Assembly (NCBI GenBank): GCA_025526915.1
Contig: JAHLKH010000089.1
Coordinates: 39,263-103,262, forward strand
Source: Entophlyctis helioformis
Lineage: Eukaryota; Chytridiomycota; Chytridiomycetes; Chytridiales; Chytriomycetaceae
Direction of reading: 5' to 3'
Length of the DNA: 64,000 nucleotides
Shown here: piece by piece, positions 32,989-42,643 of the stretch
How positions within the stretch are numbered: the first letter of the stretch is position 1
Layout: each line of letters opens with the position of its first letter
Made by a program: the position numbers and the translations under genes
Notes under the pieces: model-generated
Told to the model about the DNA's origin: nothing
The model's input: only the letters and a program-made list of their open reading frames with translations
Database searches by the model: none

Positions 32989-35307
32989 ATGGAAGTTCTG
33001 GAGTCGCGGGTACTGGATGCGAAGCAGATTGTAAGGGCCGCACGCACAGGCAGACGGCCGCACGCACAGGCACACAGGCAGATGCTCTGCAGTGCACGCA
33101 TCGAGCCGCTGCTGACTCGTGCGCCGTGCCCCGATGGGGCCTCCCTGGCCGGCATCCCGCCCCCAACAGGCCACGCTCAAGTGGTTGAGCCGCGGGCTGG
33201 CCATCGACACCAACACTGCCGAGCGGCTGTTGTCCGACTTTGTCCAGGCTCGGCCCGGCGGCGACGTCTGTGCCCTGTTCCAGGTGCATGGCGAGCGGGA
33301 GGACGGCAGCCGCGTATGCAAGCTGGTGCCCGCAGAGCAGATTGAGGGTGCGTTGCGGCATGCGCCTGTGCTCGGCTCGGCTGAGGCTGCCACCGGCCTC
33401 AGTCTCGGGCCCGTTGCTCTGCACTCCATCTCGTCTCGCATGTCCGACATCTGACGTCTTGCCCAACAACGATGCACGTCTGTCCAGCGGCCAAGGCCCA
33501 GCTGGTCCGCTCGAGCGTCCATGTGCATAGCGTCCATCCGGCCCGTGCTCTGGTAGGTGCCGTGCCACTGGCATTCTGGCCCCCCGATCGGCGTTGGCTT
33601 GGCGTGCTCACCATCCATTCCATAAAGAGCGTCGAGGCCGCCTTCAGAGTCGACCACAACGTTCTCCAACACGACACGTTTGACACCATGCGGTATGCAG
33701 CTGCTCAGTCTGTTTGCACTCACGGACGGCTACTCACATGCCTTGACGCACCAGCAAACTCCGTCTGATTCAGTCGCCCGACATCAAGGCAGTCACGACC
33801 GATCAAGTCAGAGCCACATCCAGCATGTCTGGCATTGCCAATGCCGAGGTACATGTGAATCTCTTGCTTGCCACGATGATACATGCAATGCAGCGCGTCT
33901 GACTTGAGTACGTCCAAGACCAAGAGTGCGGCCACGCGCAAGAGCATGAGCGCCGACCCTGTTCTGATTCAGAATGCAGGGGATCCCAAGTCTGCACCTG
34001 CTGGTTTGACAGAGTAAGGATCCTTCCACGCCGCTCGGTTTCCATGCCGATGCCCCAAAAGGCTGTTTAACGCGGTACTTATCCTCATATCCGACTATTA
34101 GCGTACAGGCCAGAAAGGCGCCAGTCAAGTCTGCATCCTTCTTCTCAAAGTACAACTCGAAAGGTGCCTCCAAAGGCACTGCCGCGCCGCCTGTTAAGCC
34201 CGAAAGCACGGCAGTCAATCCAAAACCAGCAGAGGATGCTTGCCCAGCTGCCGACTCTGACTCTGATGGCGAAGTCATTGTCAAGCGCCGAACCCTGAAC
34301 CAGCAAGCAGCGACACTGAAGCCTGCCAGCATGCCTGCGTCTGTCGCGTCGTCTACCGTGGCAAGTCCATCAGAGCAGCCTGAGAAAGCCTCAGACAGAG
34401 GACCGCCCACCAAGGCTGCATCTGCACCTGCCAAGCCAATGTCGGTCCAGTCGGCGGTTTCTAGGCAGCAGTCTGCACTTCTCAGCCGCATGTTTGAAGA
34501 CGACGATGCAGATGATCAAGAGCAAGAGCAACTCAAGAAGCCAGCCGAGGTGCCTGCTGCTGCTCAACAAGAGAGCAACAGCAGCAAAGCAGACTGGTCC
34601 ACCACGGGTCCTGCAAAGACTGCCAAACACATCCAAGTCTTGTCCGATTCAGGTTGGTGCTCTTACGACGCGTCAGCAACGTCCACCTGCGCCAATGCTC
34701 ACCGTTTTGGCGTTTGAACGATGGTGGTGGCTGTGCAACAGACGAAGATGAAGATTGCTCAAGAGGCCAAGCCATGGATGCTGCAGAGCAGCCAGAGCCG
34801 TCAAAGCCGATGGTCGACGAGAGCTGCGTCACAGACGCTGACATGCAAGTAGATGAGCCGCAGGTGCATGATGCACAGCCAAGACGTGTTCGTAAGCGTC
34901 GCAGGGTCAAGCGGTCAAAGACGTTCATGGACGGCAAATACATGAGTAGGTGCCAGTCTGCTCGACTCTCAAGTCGATGATCGGTGGATGCTGGGATTCT
35001 CATCACAGCGATCCGCGCGACAGAAACGGTCGACGTGTCCGACTGGGAGTCTTACTCGGAGGACGAGACTGTTCACCAACCACCGGCCCACCGCAAGATG
35101 CCACTGGCACCCAAGGCTGCGCCTCCCAAGCCATCCGGTCTCGACACGGCAAGCAGCTCGCTCGAAACGGATGGAGATCATGACACCGCGGGCGATGCTT
35201 CTGGGATGCAGCCAGCTGCAAAGAGCAGTGCTTCAAAAGGAAAGCGCAAAGGCGGCCCAGCTGAAGGACAAAAGACGCTGTTCAGCTTCTTTGGAAAGAA
35301 ACCGTAG
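32989..35307 (+). CDS. DNA polymerase delta subunit 3 (POLD3/Pol32/Cdc27-like)
   Basis: Non-catalytic subunit linking Pol delta to PCNA. Exon 1 (32989-33030) gives MEVLESRVLDAKQI. Exon 2 starts at 33170 with ATLKWLSRGLAIDTNTAERL, the conserved N-terminal winged helix. The middle is long and disordered (SFFSKYNSKGASKG, acidic SDSDGEVIVKRR and FEDDDADDQEQEQ). Then RKRRRVKRSKTFMDGKY matches the conserved KSKT-x-x-D block before the C-terminus. The final residues QKTLFSFFGKKP are a canonical PIP box (Q-x-x-L-x-x-F-F) ending at 35307. The intron 1 branch region contains TGCTGAC. The gene is divergent from the GST-fold gene, with 39 bp between start codons. Confidence 0.88.
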
Positions 35308-35366
35308 GGTGCTTCATTTGTGCAACGGCTGCTCGGTGCCCGTACCGGGACGACTGTACAGTCGCA

Positions 35367-37847
35367 TCATTGTCCAGCTGCCCCTGCCGCTGTCCCAGAC
35401 CCAGGCCCGCCACTGGACGAGATCCAGCCCATCTCAATGAAAAAGTTGAAGATCCGCCCAGTCTTGTTGACGTCGATTTTGATGAGCTGGCGAGCCTGCC
35501 GACGCTTGAGGAACCCTTTGGCGGCGTATTCTTTGAGGAGCGTGTCTTTGATGGCGATGTATGCACGCGGAAAGATGCGCAGCGACGAACACAAGTGCCG
35601 CTCGTTTTCAGACAGCAGGTCAATGCCATCCATGTTCTCAATGTCAAGCGGTGCGGCTGACTTGCGGAGAGCGCCTGCTGCGCCAGCGCCTCCTGATCCA
35701 CTCGCATAGACCGACGAGGATGTGCTGCGACTCGCGTATGACAGACCACCGGGAGCTGGAGATGCGGATGCCGAGACACCGGAAATGCGACTCGCCGTAC
35801 TGCCACTGCCCAATCCAGAAGACCCAAAGCCTGCGCCGCCCATCGGGGCCGACGAGCCACCAAACATCTGCCGCATAGAATAGGGACAAGTCAGCTGGGT
35901 CAGAAGCGCATAGAAGTAGGCAGCTGCACCTGCACAAGACTCCTACATCATCTGTCCGTTGTCGTCGAGACGCAGACCTCTCAATGGTGAAACTCGTCAG
36001 TCCAGCTGCCTTGTTTGTTGCCTGCAGCACAAGGTGTCAGCTATCAGGGTTCGGGCATGCATCCACTGCCGCAATCCAGCAAAACGGCGGCTTGATAAGT
36101 ATCCTTACGCGTGTCACCCGTTCGCGGTCGTACTCGGCGGTATCACGGAGAGCCGTGATTCCCATGCGGCGGTATTCTTGCAGCTGTGCAATGCGCTGAC
36201 GAAGCCGCATTTCGTCTGAAACCATAAAAAGACATGTGAGCCCGTCTGGACATGCATCACATTCAGCGGTTGCAGGCCAGACCCATACGTACTTAGCAGA
36301 CCGTCAACGTAAACATCAAAGTCTTGCGCAGTCATCATCTTGGCGAAAACTCGCATCTTTTGAAAGACTTCCTTCTCCTCCTTTGGCCTCTTCTTTTCGA
36401 TCGATTGAATCTATTGCAAGTCAGGCACGGCTGTTAGCGCACTTTCCAAAGCGCAGAGCGACCGTCAGCCATCGGATGGATGCGCATACCCGCTTAAAGT
36501 CGATCAAATTGCGGTCAAAGATAAACTTTTTGCGCTCTGCTCGCCGTGCCAGCGTCGTATTGTAAATGTTGAGCATGGTGCACTTGAGCTCTGTCGATCA
36601 TCCAAACACGATGTGGAGAATTAGCGGCCAGAGGTGGATCTATAAAAACCATCGGATTGCCACTTGCCAATTTCTTCTTTGCTGTCGTCCTCATTAAACT
36701 CCATATCCTTGACATTCTGCTCGGCCTCGTTGTCGAATTCGAGCTCAAACTCGCGACGGCCAGGCATGAATCCTGCAATCTCGTGGTTGGTGGGCTGACT
36801 GGCTGGTGCCTGTGAATGCGGTTGGGATGCGAATAGCCGCACTTGTCAGCTGTACTGCAATCGGGTTGCAGCAGTATGCAGACTTACTCTTGGGCAAGGA
36901 GGCAACGGTTTCTTGGCTGGCCATCATCAAGATGAGGACAACAACCGTCAGTTGGAAAGGCGACAAGCGAGATCGCGAACGACGAAAACCAGCCACTGGA
37001 ACGTACAGTAGCCAGGAGGACGTGCATGCTGGCGAACGGACAAGTCCAGCTTGATGTTTGGGTTCTGCCAACAGACAAACGCGCGCAAACACTCAGCGAC
37101 TGATTGAGTGCTGCACATGGACTGGCAGCAGAAACGTACAGGGTATGGAAAGTCTGGGCTCTGCACATAAACTCTGTCGTAGTGATCTGCGCACTCCTGC
37201 TTGTTCTTTGTGCCAATAAGCTCACTGATCTGCTCCCAGTTTCCAACTCCGTGCAGCTCAAGACCCTCGACCAACAGCAGCTCCTCATCCGCTCCCCAGT
37301 CAGGCTCGAAGATTGGGTAGTCGAGCATTTCCTAGCGACAAGGCGGATGAGCACAGCGTTGGACGCAAAGTGGCACGCATCCATGAGATGAGATACGTGG
37401 CACAGCAACATACCAGGACTCTGTAAGGATGGTCCTTCTTGTGCGTTCTGACCTCGGCACCTGACGCAAAGCACTCGACACACAGATCAAAGTCGGCGCA
37501 TGTGGCGCACTTGATGCGCACAACGTATGTGATGTCCTTGTTGCATGTGTCGCAGTGGTATCGCTGGCCAAAGTCGCTGACGGTCGCTGTATCCCGATCG
37601 AGTCAGTCCCCATTCTGCTGTTTGCGGTGCCGCTCATGGCGCAGCAGATACAGTCAGGCAAGCGGCGGACATGCGAGGCTGCAGCAGAAGCCAAGGTGGC
37701 AGCAAAGGAGGCAGAGAACCAGACGGCCAGCACATGGCAGACGGCATGGTGGACTGGGCAGAGCAGGCGGCAGCAGACACACATACCCTGGACGTCGTTG
37801 GCGTCCTCGTTCTGCTGGAACTTGCGCTTTTTGACAGTGACCGTCAT
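35367..37847 (-). CDS. Transcriptional adaptor ADA2 (SAGA/ADA complex)
   Basis: Adaptor that activates the Gcn5 acetyltransferase on nucleosomes. Reading inward from 37847: MTVTVKKRKFQQNEDANDVQ; a ZZ zinc finger (CDTCNKDITYVVRIKCATCA, DLCVECFASGAEV); a SANT domain (DWGADEELLLVEGLELHGVG, NWEQISELIGTKNKQECADH); FMPGRREFELEFDNEAE, the family core motif; helices MLNIYNTTLARRAERKKFIF; and a C-terminal SWIRM domain (LLSENERHLCSSLRIFPRAY, QLIKIDVNKTGRIFNFFIEM, GW), stop at 35367. The domain order is complete. It is preceded directly by the conserved 5'UTR-intron module and by mobile element copy 2. Confidence 0.95.
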
Positions 37848-38072
37848 GGTCACTATGGATCACTATGCGGCAGCGGTTCGAGTCAGCAGCCCGCATGGAC
37901 GGCCAGTGCACGAGTGGGCGACGCACATCAGCGAGCAAGCCACGGCACCTACCTCGTCTGCTCAGTGGCCCGTTTGGTGGTCGATCGGGAGGGGTAAAGC
38001 GGATGTCAGGCTGGATGTCAGGCGGGTCACGTGAAGTACACGTGACTGGAAGGCGGGCCAATCAGCGGCGCA
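37848..38072 (-). promoter_or_regulatory. ADA2 promoter and 5'UTR intron (module copy D)
   Basis: It duplicates 1123-1322 almost exactly over 37869-38072: CCAAT box, two CACGTGA palindromes five bases apart, CTTTACCCCTCCCGATCGACC, donor GAG|GTAGGT at 37952, and GCTGCTGACTC at 37881-37890. Acceptors CATAG occur at 37863 and 37853, giving an intron of about 100 nt ending within 16 nt of the ATG. Similarity stops within about 25 bp on the gene side and at the edge of the transposon on the other. Confidence 0.6.
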
Positions 38073-38079
38073 CTCTCGA

Positions 38080-38108
38080 GGGAGGGGGGGGGGGGGGGGG
38101 GGGGGGGG
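38080..38108. repeat. Long G homopolymer at the left terminus of copy 2
   Basis: GGGA followed by about 25 consecutive G. Copy 1 has only GAGGTGGGG at this place, so the run probably expanded after insertion or is a sequencing artefact. G-quadruplex formation is possible. Confidence 0.9.
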
Positions 38109-38275
38109 TAATTGATTTCGTTCCCATGGAGGACCTCCTGCCGGCACCTGATTGGTCGGCTGGTTTGCCTCGAATTTTGTTCAATTTGGCATCCAATTTC
38201 CAATCTTTTTGAATCCAAATTCATATTCTTGTCCGGATTCCCAGTCACTCTGAGCAGCCTGCAGGCGATGCCTTC

Positions 38276-40062
38276 TCAAGTCGTGGTCGCTTTGACTGGC
38301 CTGTGGACTGCCGAGCCCGTCCCAGGGGCAGCAGTTGTCTGCGTGTTGGTAGTGTCACCAAGAACTGTCCTGCCATTGCCTGTTGCGGCTGTTGGCCTTC
38401 TGCCTCCAGTCGGCGCACTTGTGTGTGCTGCTGGGGCTGCCTGCTGCAATGTCCGAACGGCCAACGTCACAGCCGACACAAACGCACTGGCATCTGCTGC
38501 TGCTCTCTTCCGCTTGCTTGGCACTCTTTGGCGGCTGGCTGTTGGCGTGGCAGCTACAGCAACGGATGGCTGTCCAGGCTCGTCTGTAAGGTCCTTGTCG
38601 TCGTCGAGATAGTCAAGGCACCAGTGTCAACAGAGTCGCAACTGTTGACAGCCATCGCACAACAGGCAGACGGGCTCACCAACAAGGACGTGGATGGATC
38701 ACTCGGCGTATTGTTGAGCTGCCGCGTATCGTCGAGCTGCTGTAAGGCATCGCGCTTGGCTTGGTCTGACATTGAGAACTGTCGAGGCGATACACACAGA
38801 ATGCCTGCAGCAATCCTGCTCACTCATGCCAACCTCCGTCCTGGCTGCCTTTGTGTAGACAGCATACTCTTTCTGGACGGGATCGCTGATGGATCCCCAT
38901 ACAAAGATGTTGTACGATCTGTCGTAGGATGGGTATGTGCTAGTCGTGCAGTTAGTCTGCTGTGCGATCAGTGCATACACATCCTATGAGAATATCCTAC
39001 CGGCATTTGGAGGATGGCTCAACAAGGAATCCGCACTGCTCAACGTCCATCGACCTGATCTTGAAGATGAGTTGCATCTTTCGTGCGGCTGACATGAACT
39101 CTTCCAGGTCTGACTTGTCATTCCGGCCCTTTCCAGTCCGTCGTAAACTGTCTCGCCACGCGTTAAACAGCTGTGTCCATGCAATGGTTAGTGCTGATTG
39201 TCAAGGAGAGTGTGTTGCCTGCCCGTTTGTAAGCTTACTTGCTCCACGGGATAGGACGTAAGCGCGCGATCATACAGGTGCATAAAGGTCGCTCCTTCTG
39301 GGACTGCAAACTCTGCTTTTGGATCAAGTGTCGCAAGCATGCCCAGATTCTGGTTGTTGGCTGCTGCAAAGACGCTCGTCTCGGCAAACTGTCGTGTGAG
39401 GTTTGGAGTGATTGCACTGCCTATTGTGCGTTGTGGGTGATCAGACTTACCTTGTGATGATCGCAGTACTTTGCATAGTGCTCAAGGAGTTGGAGGACGC
39501 TGCTCTTGAATGAGGGATCGGATGCAATGCCATGCATCACGATGTCAGGATTGCTGGGATCGTCGAGGCACGAGAGCTTGACGAGAAGCTTGTCAATGTC
39601 TTTGAGAAGCACCACCAATACTTCACGGCCGCCAAGTTTCGCCTTGATGGCAAAGGCAGGGACATTGTTGTTAAGTCATCTTGGCACGAAGCTTGTCAGA
39701 ACCAAGGGGAGGTGAGACACTTGGACGCATATGACGCCTTTATGCGGGTCATCTGTGAGCTTGACGAGTGGCAACAGCGAGTATATTGGTTCTTCTTGTC
39801 CACCAGTGTCATGCTTTCAAATGAACCGTTGTTGCAGTGGAAGCACAAGCCGTAATTCAGAAGCCTCTCTCATTGGGTTGATGGCCTGCAGGTCTGCTTG
39901 ACTGGGAGCTGGCTCTGTGGTGGCTGCTGCGTCCATGTCGTCCTGCTGGTGCACAGCGGCATGTGGTGGCTGTTGCTGTCCATTCAAACTCTGTCGCCAG
40001 AGCACCACTGCCACTGGTGGTGGGATCGCTGTGATTGGTCGAGCCCAGATTGGTCGCGGCAC
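38276..40062 (-). pseudogene. Unrecognised element gene with C-terminal nuclear-localisation signal, decayed
   Basis: A minus-strand multi-exon gene. A possible N-terminus at 40062 leads to LQAINPMREASELRLVLPLQ. Then come LVVLLKDIDKLLVKLSCLDD and HGIASDPSFKSSVLQLLEHY (donor after 39451), FAETSVFAAANNQNLGMLAT (39239-39388), LFNAWRDSLRRTGKGRNDKS ... KMQLIFKIRSMDVEQCGFLV (about 39002-39170), YDRSYNIFVWGSISDPVQKE, and a tail with MPSKRKRAAADASAFVS and PTAATGNGRTVLGDTTNT. In copy 1 the tail ends KRPRLEKASAADRSE (18140-18198), an NLS. Here a 2-nt deletion at about 38296 shifts that ending, and two in-frame TGA codons lie at 39673-39675 and 39816-39818. The family is not recognised. Confidence 0.45.
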
Positions 40063-40553
40063 TTGCCCAAATGCGCGCCATCAATAGCGAGCACAACACG
40101 GGCGACAACACAGCGGCAGCTGACGGGCGGATGGTTCCGACAGGCAGATGGTTCCGATGGGACATCGGGAAGCGGGCGAACAAAGGCACCGAGCGAGCGG
40201 ACAAATGGGCCAAGCTGCCACGTGGCAGGTGGATCTGATGCGATAATAGTGGATATGGGCAGCTCTGGGGTTTCTCCCATCCCGACAAACCTCGTTGCGC
40301 TTCGCACCACAACGGCCGCTGACAGGTGTGCCTGTGTTTCTGTGTGCCTGCGTGTGTCTGTGTGTGCCTGTGTGTGTGCGTGCGTGTGCATGTGCGTGTG
40401 CGTGTGCATGTGTGTGTGCATGTGGTGGAGAGGGATGTGTGCATGCAGGCGCAACTGAGTGGCAGACGGCAGGCTGCACCAATGCACTGCTGGAAGTAGA
40501 AGTGCTTGCTGGTACTGACCATCACGCTGTTCTATGCCCCTGCCTGCCACGCT
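40063..40553. other. Element interval with GT-rich microsatellite
   Basis: This lies upstream of the unknown minus-strand gene and before solo LTR A. A TGTGTG/CGTGTG-rich stretch covers about 40325-40435. Long antisense frames here are repeat artefacts. No gene is supported. Confidence 0.5.
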
Positions 40554-40746
40554 TGTAACGGATGCTCGGTCGCGGTCACGTGATCCACGTGATCCACGTG
40601 ACCCACGTGACCGGACAGACATTGTCGGGCCGCACTGGCCGCTCTGGTTTTCCCCGTTCTTGCAGTCGTCTGCCCGCCGTTCCCCTGTGTGCATACTCAC
40701 TGCCCCGAGACCAGCCGGCAAGTCCGCCTGGAGGCCCAGTGCTACA
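40554..40746 (-). mobile_element. Solo LTR A (193 bp)
   Basis: Read on the minus strand it runs TGTAGCACTGGGCC ... CCGAGCATCCGTTACA, with TG/CA ends. It is flanked by the 5-bp duplication ACGCT (40549-40553 and 40747-40751). It contains four CACGTG palindromes in tandem (about 40575-40612), more than its sister LTR B at 41074. It was inserted into the intergenic part of element copy 2. Confidence 0.9.
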
Positions 40747-40857
40747 ACGCTCCTCACAGCCCAAGACCTCATCAGTCCACAACTGCCGCCTGCCCAAGAC
40801 AACCAGCCCACAACTACCATCTGCCCAAGACCTCATCATCAGCCCATAACTGCCACA

Positions 40858-41007
40858 GTAAGTCCCACTCCTTGCTGCACACTCTGTTTCGCCGCTGCCG
40901 CCCATTCTGTTTTGCCGCTGCCACGTGCTTTCTTGCTGTGTGTTTTCTTGCAGACACGCACTCTTCACTGCCACATGCTGACGTCCCCACCACTCGCCTC
41001 GACACAG
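40858..41007 (+). promoter_or_regulatory. Putative 5'UTR intron of the XPG-like element gene
   Basis: Donor CACA|GTAAGT at 40858, branch-like CATGCTGACG at about 40975, acceptor CGACACAG at 41007, four bases before the ATG at 41012. The layout is the same as the host 5'UTR introns, but the sequence is different apart from TGCTGAC. Confidence 0.5.
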
Positions 41008-41073
41008 CATCATGGGAATCAACGGATTCGGCCAGGCATCCAAGAAGGGGTATTGCAGCGTTTCAATACCCCC

Positions 41074-42643
41074 TGTAGCACTGGGCCTCCAGGCAGACTT
41101 GCCGGCTGGTCTCGGGGCAGTGAGTATGCACGCAGGGGAACGCGGGCAGACGACTGCAAGAACGGGGGAAACCAGTGAAAGGGAAGAGAGTCGGTAGCAG
41201 ATAAGACTGCACAGATGGTTGAGTTCATTGGGTTACCAAGGGGACTGGGGGAAGCACAGACCTGCACAGATGGTTGAGGAGAGCTGGGGAAACTCTGTGC
41301 AGGAAAGGCAGATTGGTGTCAATGGGCAATCACGTGACCCAGACTCGATCCTTACAGCCCCCCTTGCCGAGACTCTCGAATGGAGTATCTCAAGGCGAGA
41401 GGTGAGGCACAACAGAGGAGAGAAATGGGAACGTGTGGGCCATCAGGGCATGCAGTGCGGAAGAGGTAAGAGGTGTGGCCGGGGAATGGGACAGGCAGTA
41501 GCGGTCGAGGGGCGTTCCGACTTGGCTTGGCAAAGGGTGGACAGTCGCAGGCTGGTTCTGGTTTGGTGCTGGTGCTGGTTCTGGTTGGGCGCTTTACTGG
41601 TTAGGAGGGCGCTTGGACTGGTTGGTACTGGTTGGGCGACTGTTCCCGATGGCTGGCGGACGGAATGGCTTGCCTGCGATGGCGCTTGGTGCGGCTGGCA
41701 ACAGACAGACGGCGGACAGATCGGCGACTTGACGCGACGCGAGACGAGAAAAGCGATTTTGGTCACGTGACCATCACGTGATCACGTGACCCAACCACAC
41801 GCGAGTGCACGTGATCGGCCGATTCGGCCGAGTGCAGGCAACGAACGAAACGAACGAAACGAACGGACAGACGGACAGGGACGGACGGGGATGGATGGGG
41901 TGTGGTCCACAGCAGAAGTAGAGCGATGGGAGGAAGGCAGGGACCACCAGGAGAGGGAGACGGAACAGATGGGCTGGGACAGGGGGCAGGACTCGCACAG
42001 AGCGCACAGTGCAGGCAGAGGCAACAGTGCATGTGGTCCAAAAATGGTGGAAGAATGTGGAAGATCATGAGCCAAGCCAAGCAGATGATGCACAATGGCG
42101 ACGGGCAGAGTGGCCAAGGTGCGGCATGGGCATGGCAGGGGCAGGGAACAGTGGGAGGACGATGGATGGGTGAGAGGTTGGGTGTTAAACGACGGTCTTG
42201 GGCAGTGTCCGTTCGAGAGCAGCGTCAGAACGCTGTGGCGTTTGGCCGACCGACGACGACGACGACGACGAGCAAGCCCAGATGGGCTGCTGTGTGGTGG
42301 CGGCCGCGGCCGGCAAGAGAGAGAGGTGGCGAAGGGCTGGGTGTGGCGAAGAGAAGAGTAGACAACTGTCTTGGTACAGCTCTCCTGAAAGGGAAGAGAG
42401 TCGGTAGCAGATAAGACTGCACAGATGGTTGAGTTCATTGGGTTACCAAGGGGACTGGGGGAAGCACAGACCTGCACAGATGGTTGAGGAGAGCTGGGGA
42501 AACTCTGTGCAGGAAAGGCAGATTGGTGTCAATGGGCAATCACGTGACCCAGACTCGATCCTTACAACCAGAGCGGCCGGTGCGGCCCGACAATGTCTGT
42601 CCAGTCACGTGGATCACATGACTGCGACCGAGCATCCGTTACA
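41074..42643 (+). mobile_element. Solo LTR B, split by the TRIM insertion
   Basis: Same family as LTR A, opposite orientation: TGTAGCACTGGGCC at 41074 and CATCCGTTACA ending at 42643. Flanks CCCCC (41069-41073) and CCCCC (42644-42648) form the target duplication. The LTR itself is 41074-41175 plus 42572-42643; the rest is the nested TRIM with its own duplication. It has fewer CACGTG units than LTR A. Confidence 0.88.
41176..42566 (-). mobile_element. TRIM-like non-autonomous LTR element
   Basis: Two direct repeats of 181 bp (41176-41356 and 42386-42566), both starting TGAAAGGGAAG and ending CCTTACA, look identical. Target duplication ACCAG is at 41171-41175 and 42567-42571. Just inside the left repeat is GCCCCCCTTGCCGAG, a polypurine tract on the minus strand, so transcription runs leftward. 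The internal 1.03 kb has no gag or pol. It contains a CACGTG cluster (41763-41815) and a GACGAC repeat near 42255. The polypurine site resembles CCCCCCCTAGCCGAG of the Ty3 element at 45893, suggesting it is mobilised by that lineage. No TGG primer-binding site is visible. Confidence 0.85.

Noticed and set aside
38080..38108. Telomeric or assembly-gap filler signal from the G run
   Set aside because: Sequence on both sides continues normally, and copy 1 has a short G-rich terminus at the same place.
40289..40525. His/Thr- and Cys-rich open frames over the GT-rich stretch
   Set aside because: They are translations of a TG/CA microsatellite in both directions with no codon bias or splice context.
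41382..41770. Open frame inside the TRIM element as a gene
   Set aside because: Low-complexity translation (repeated GAGAGG and TGGTTC-type sequence), no family match, and TRIMs are normally non-coding.
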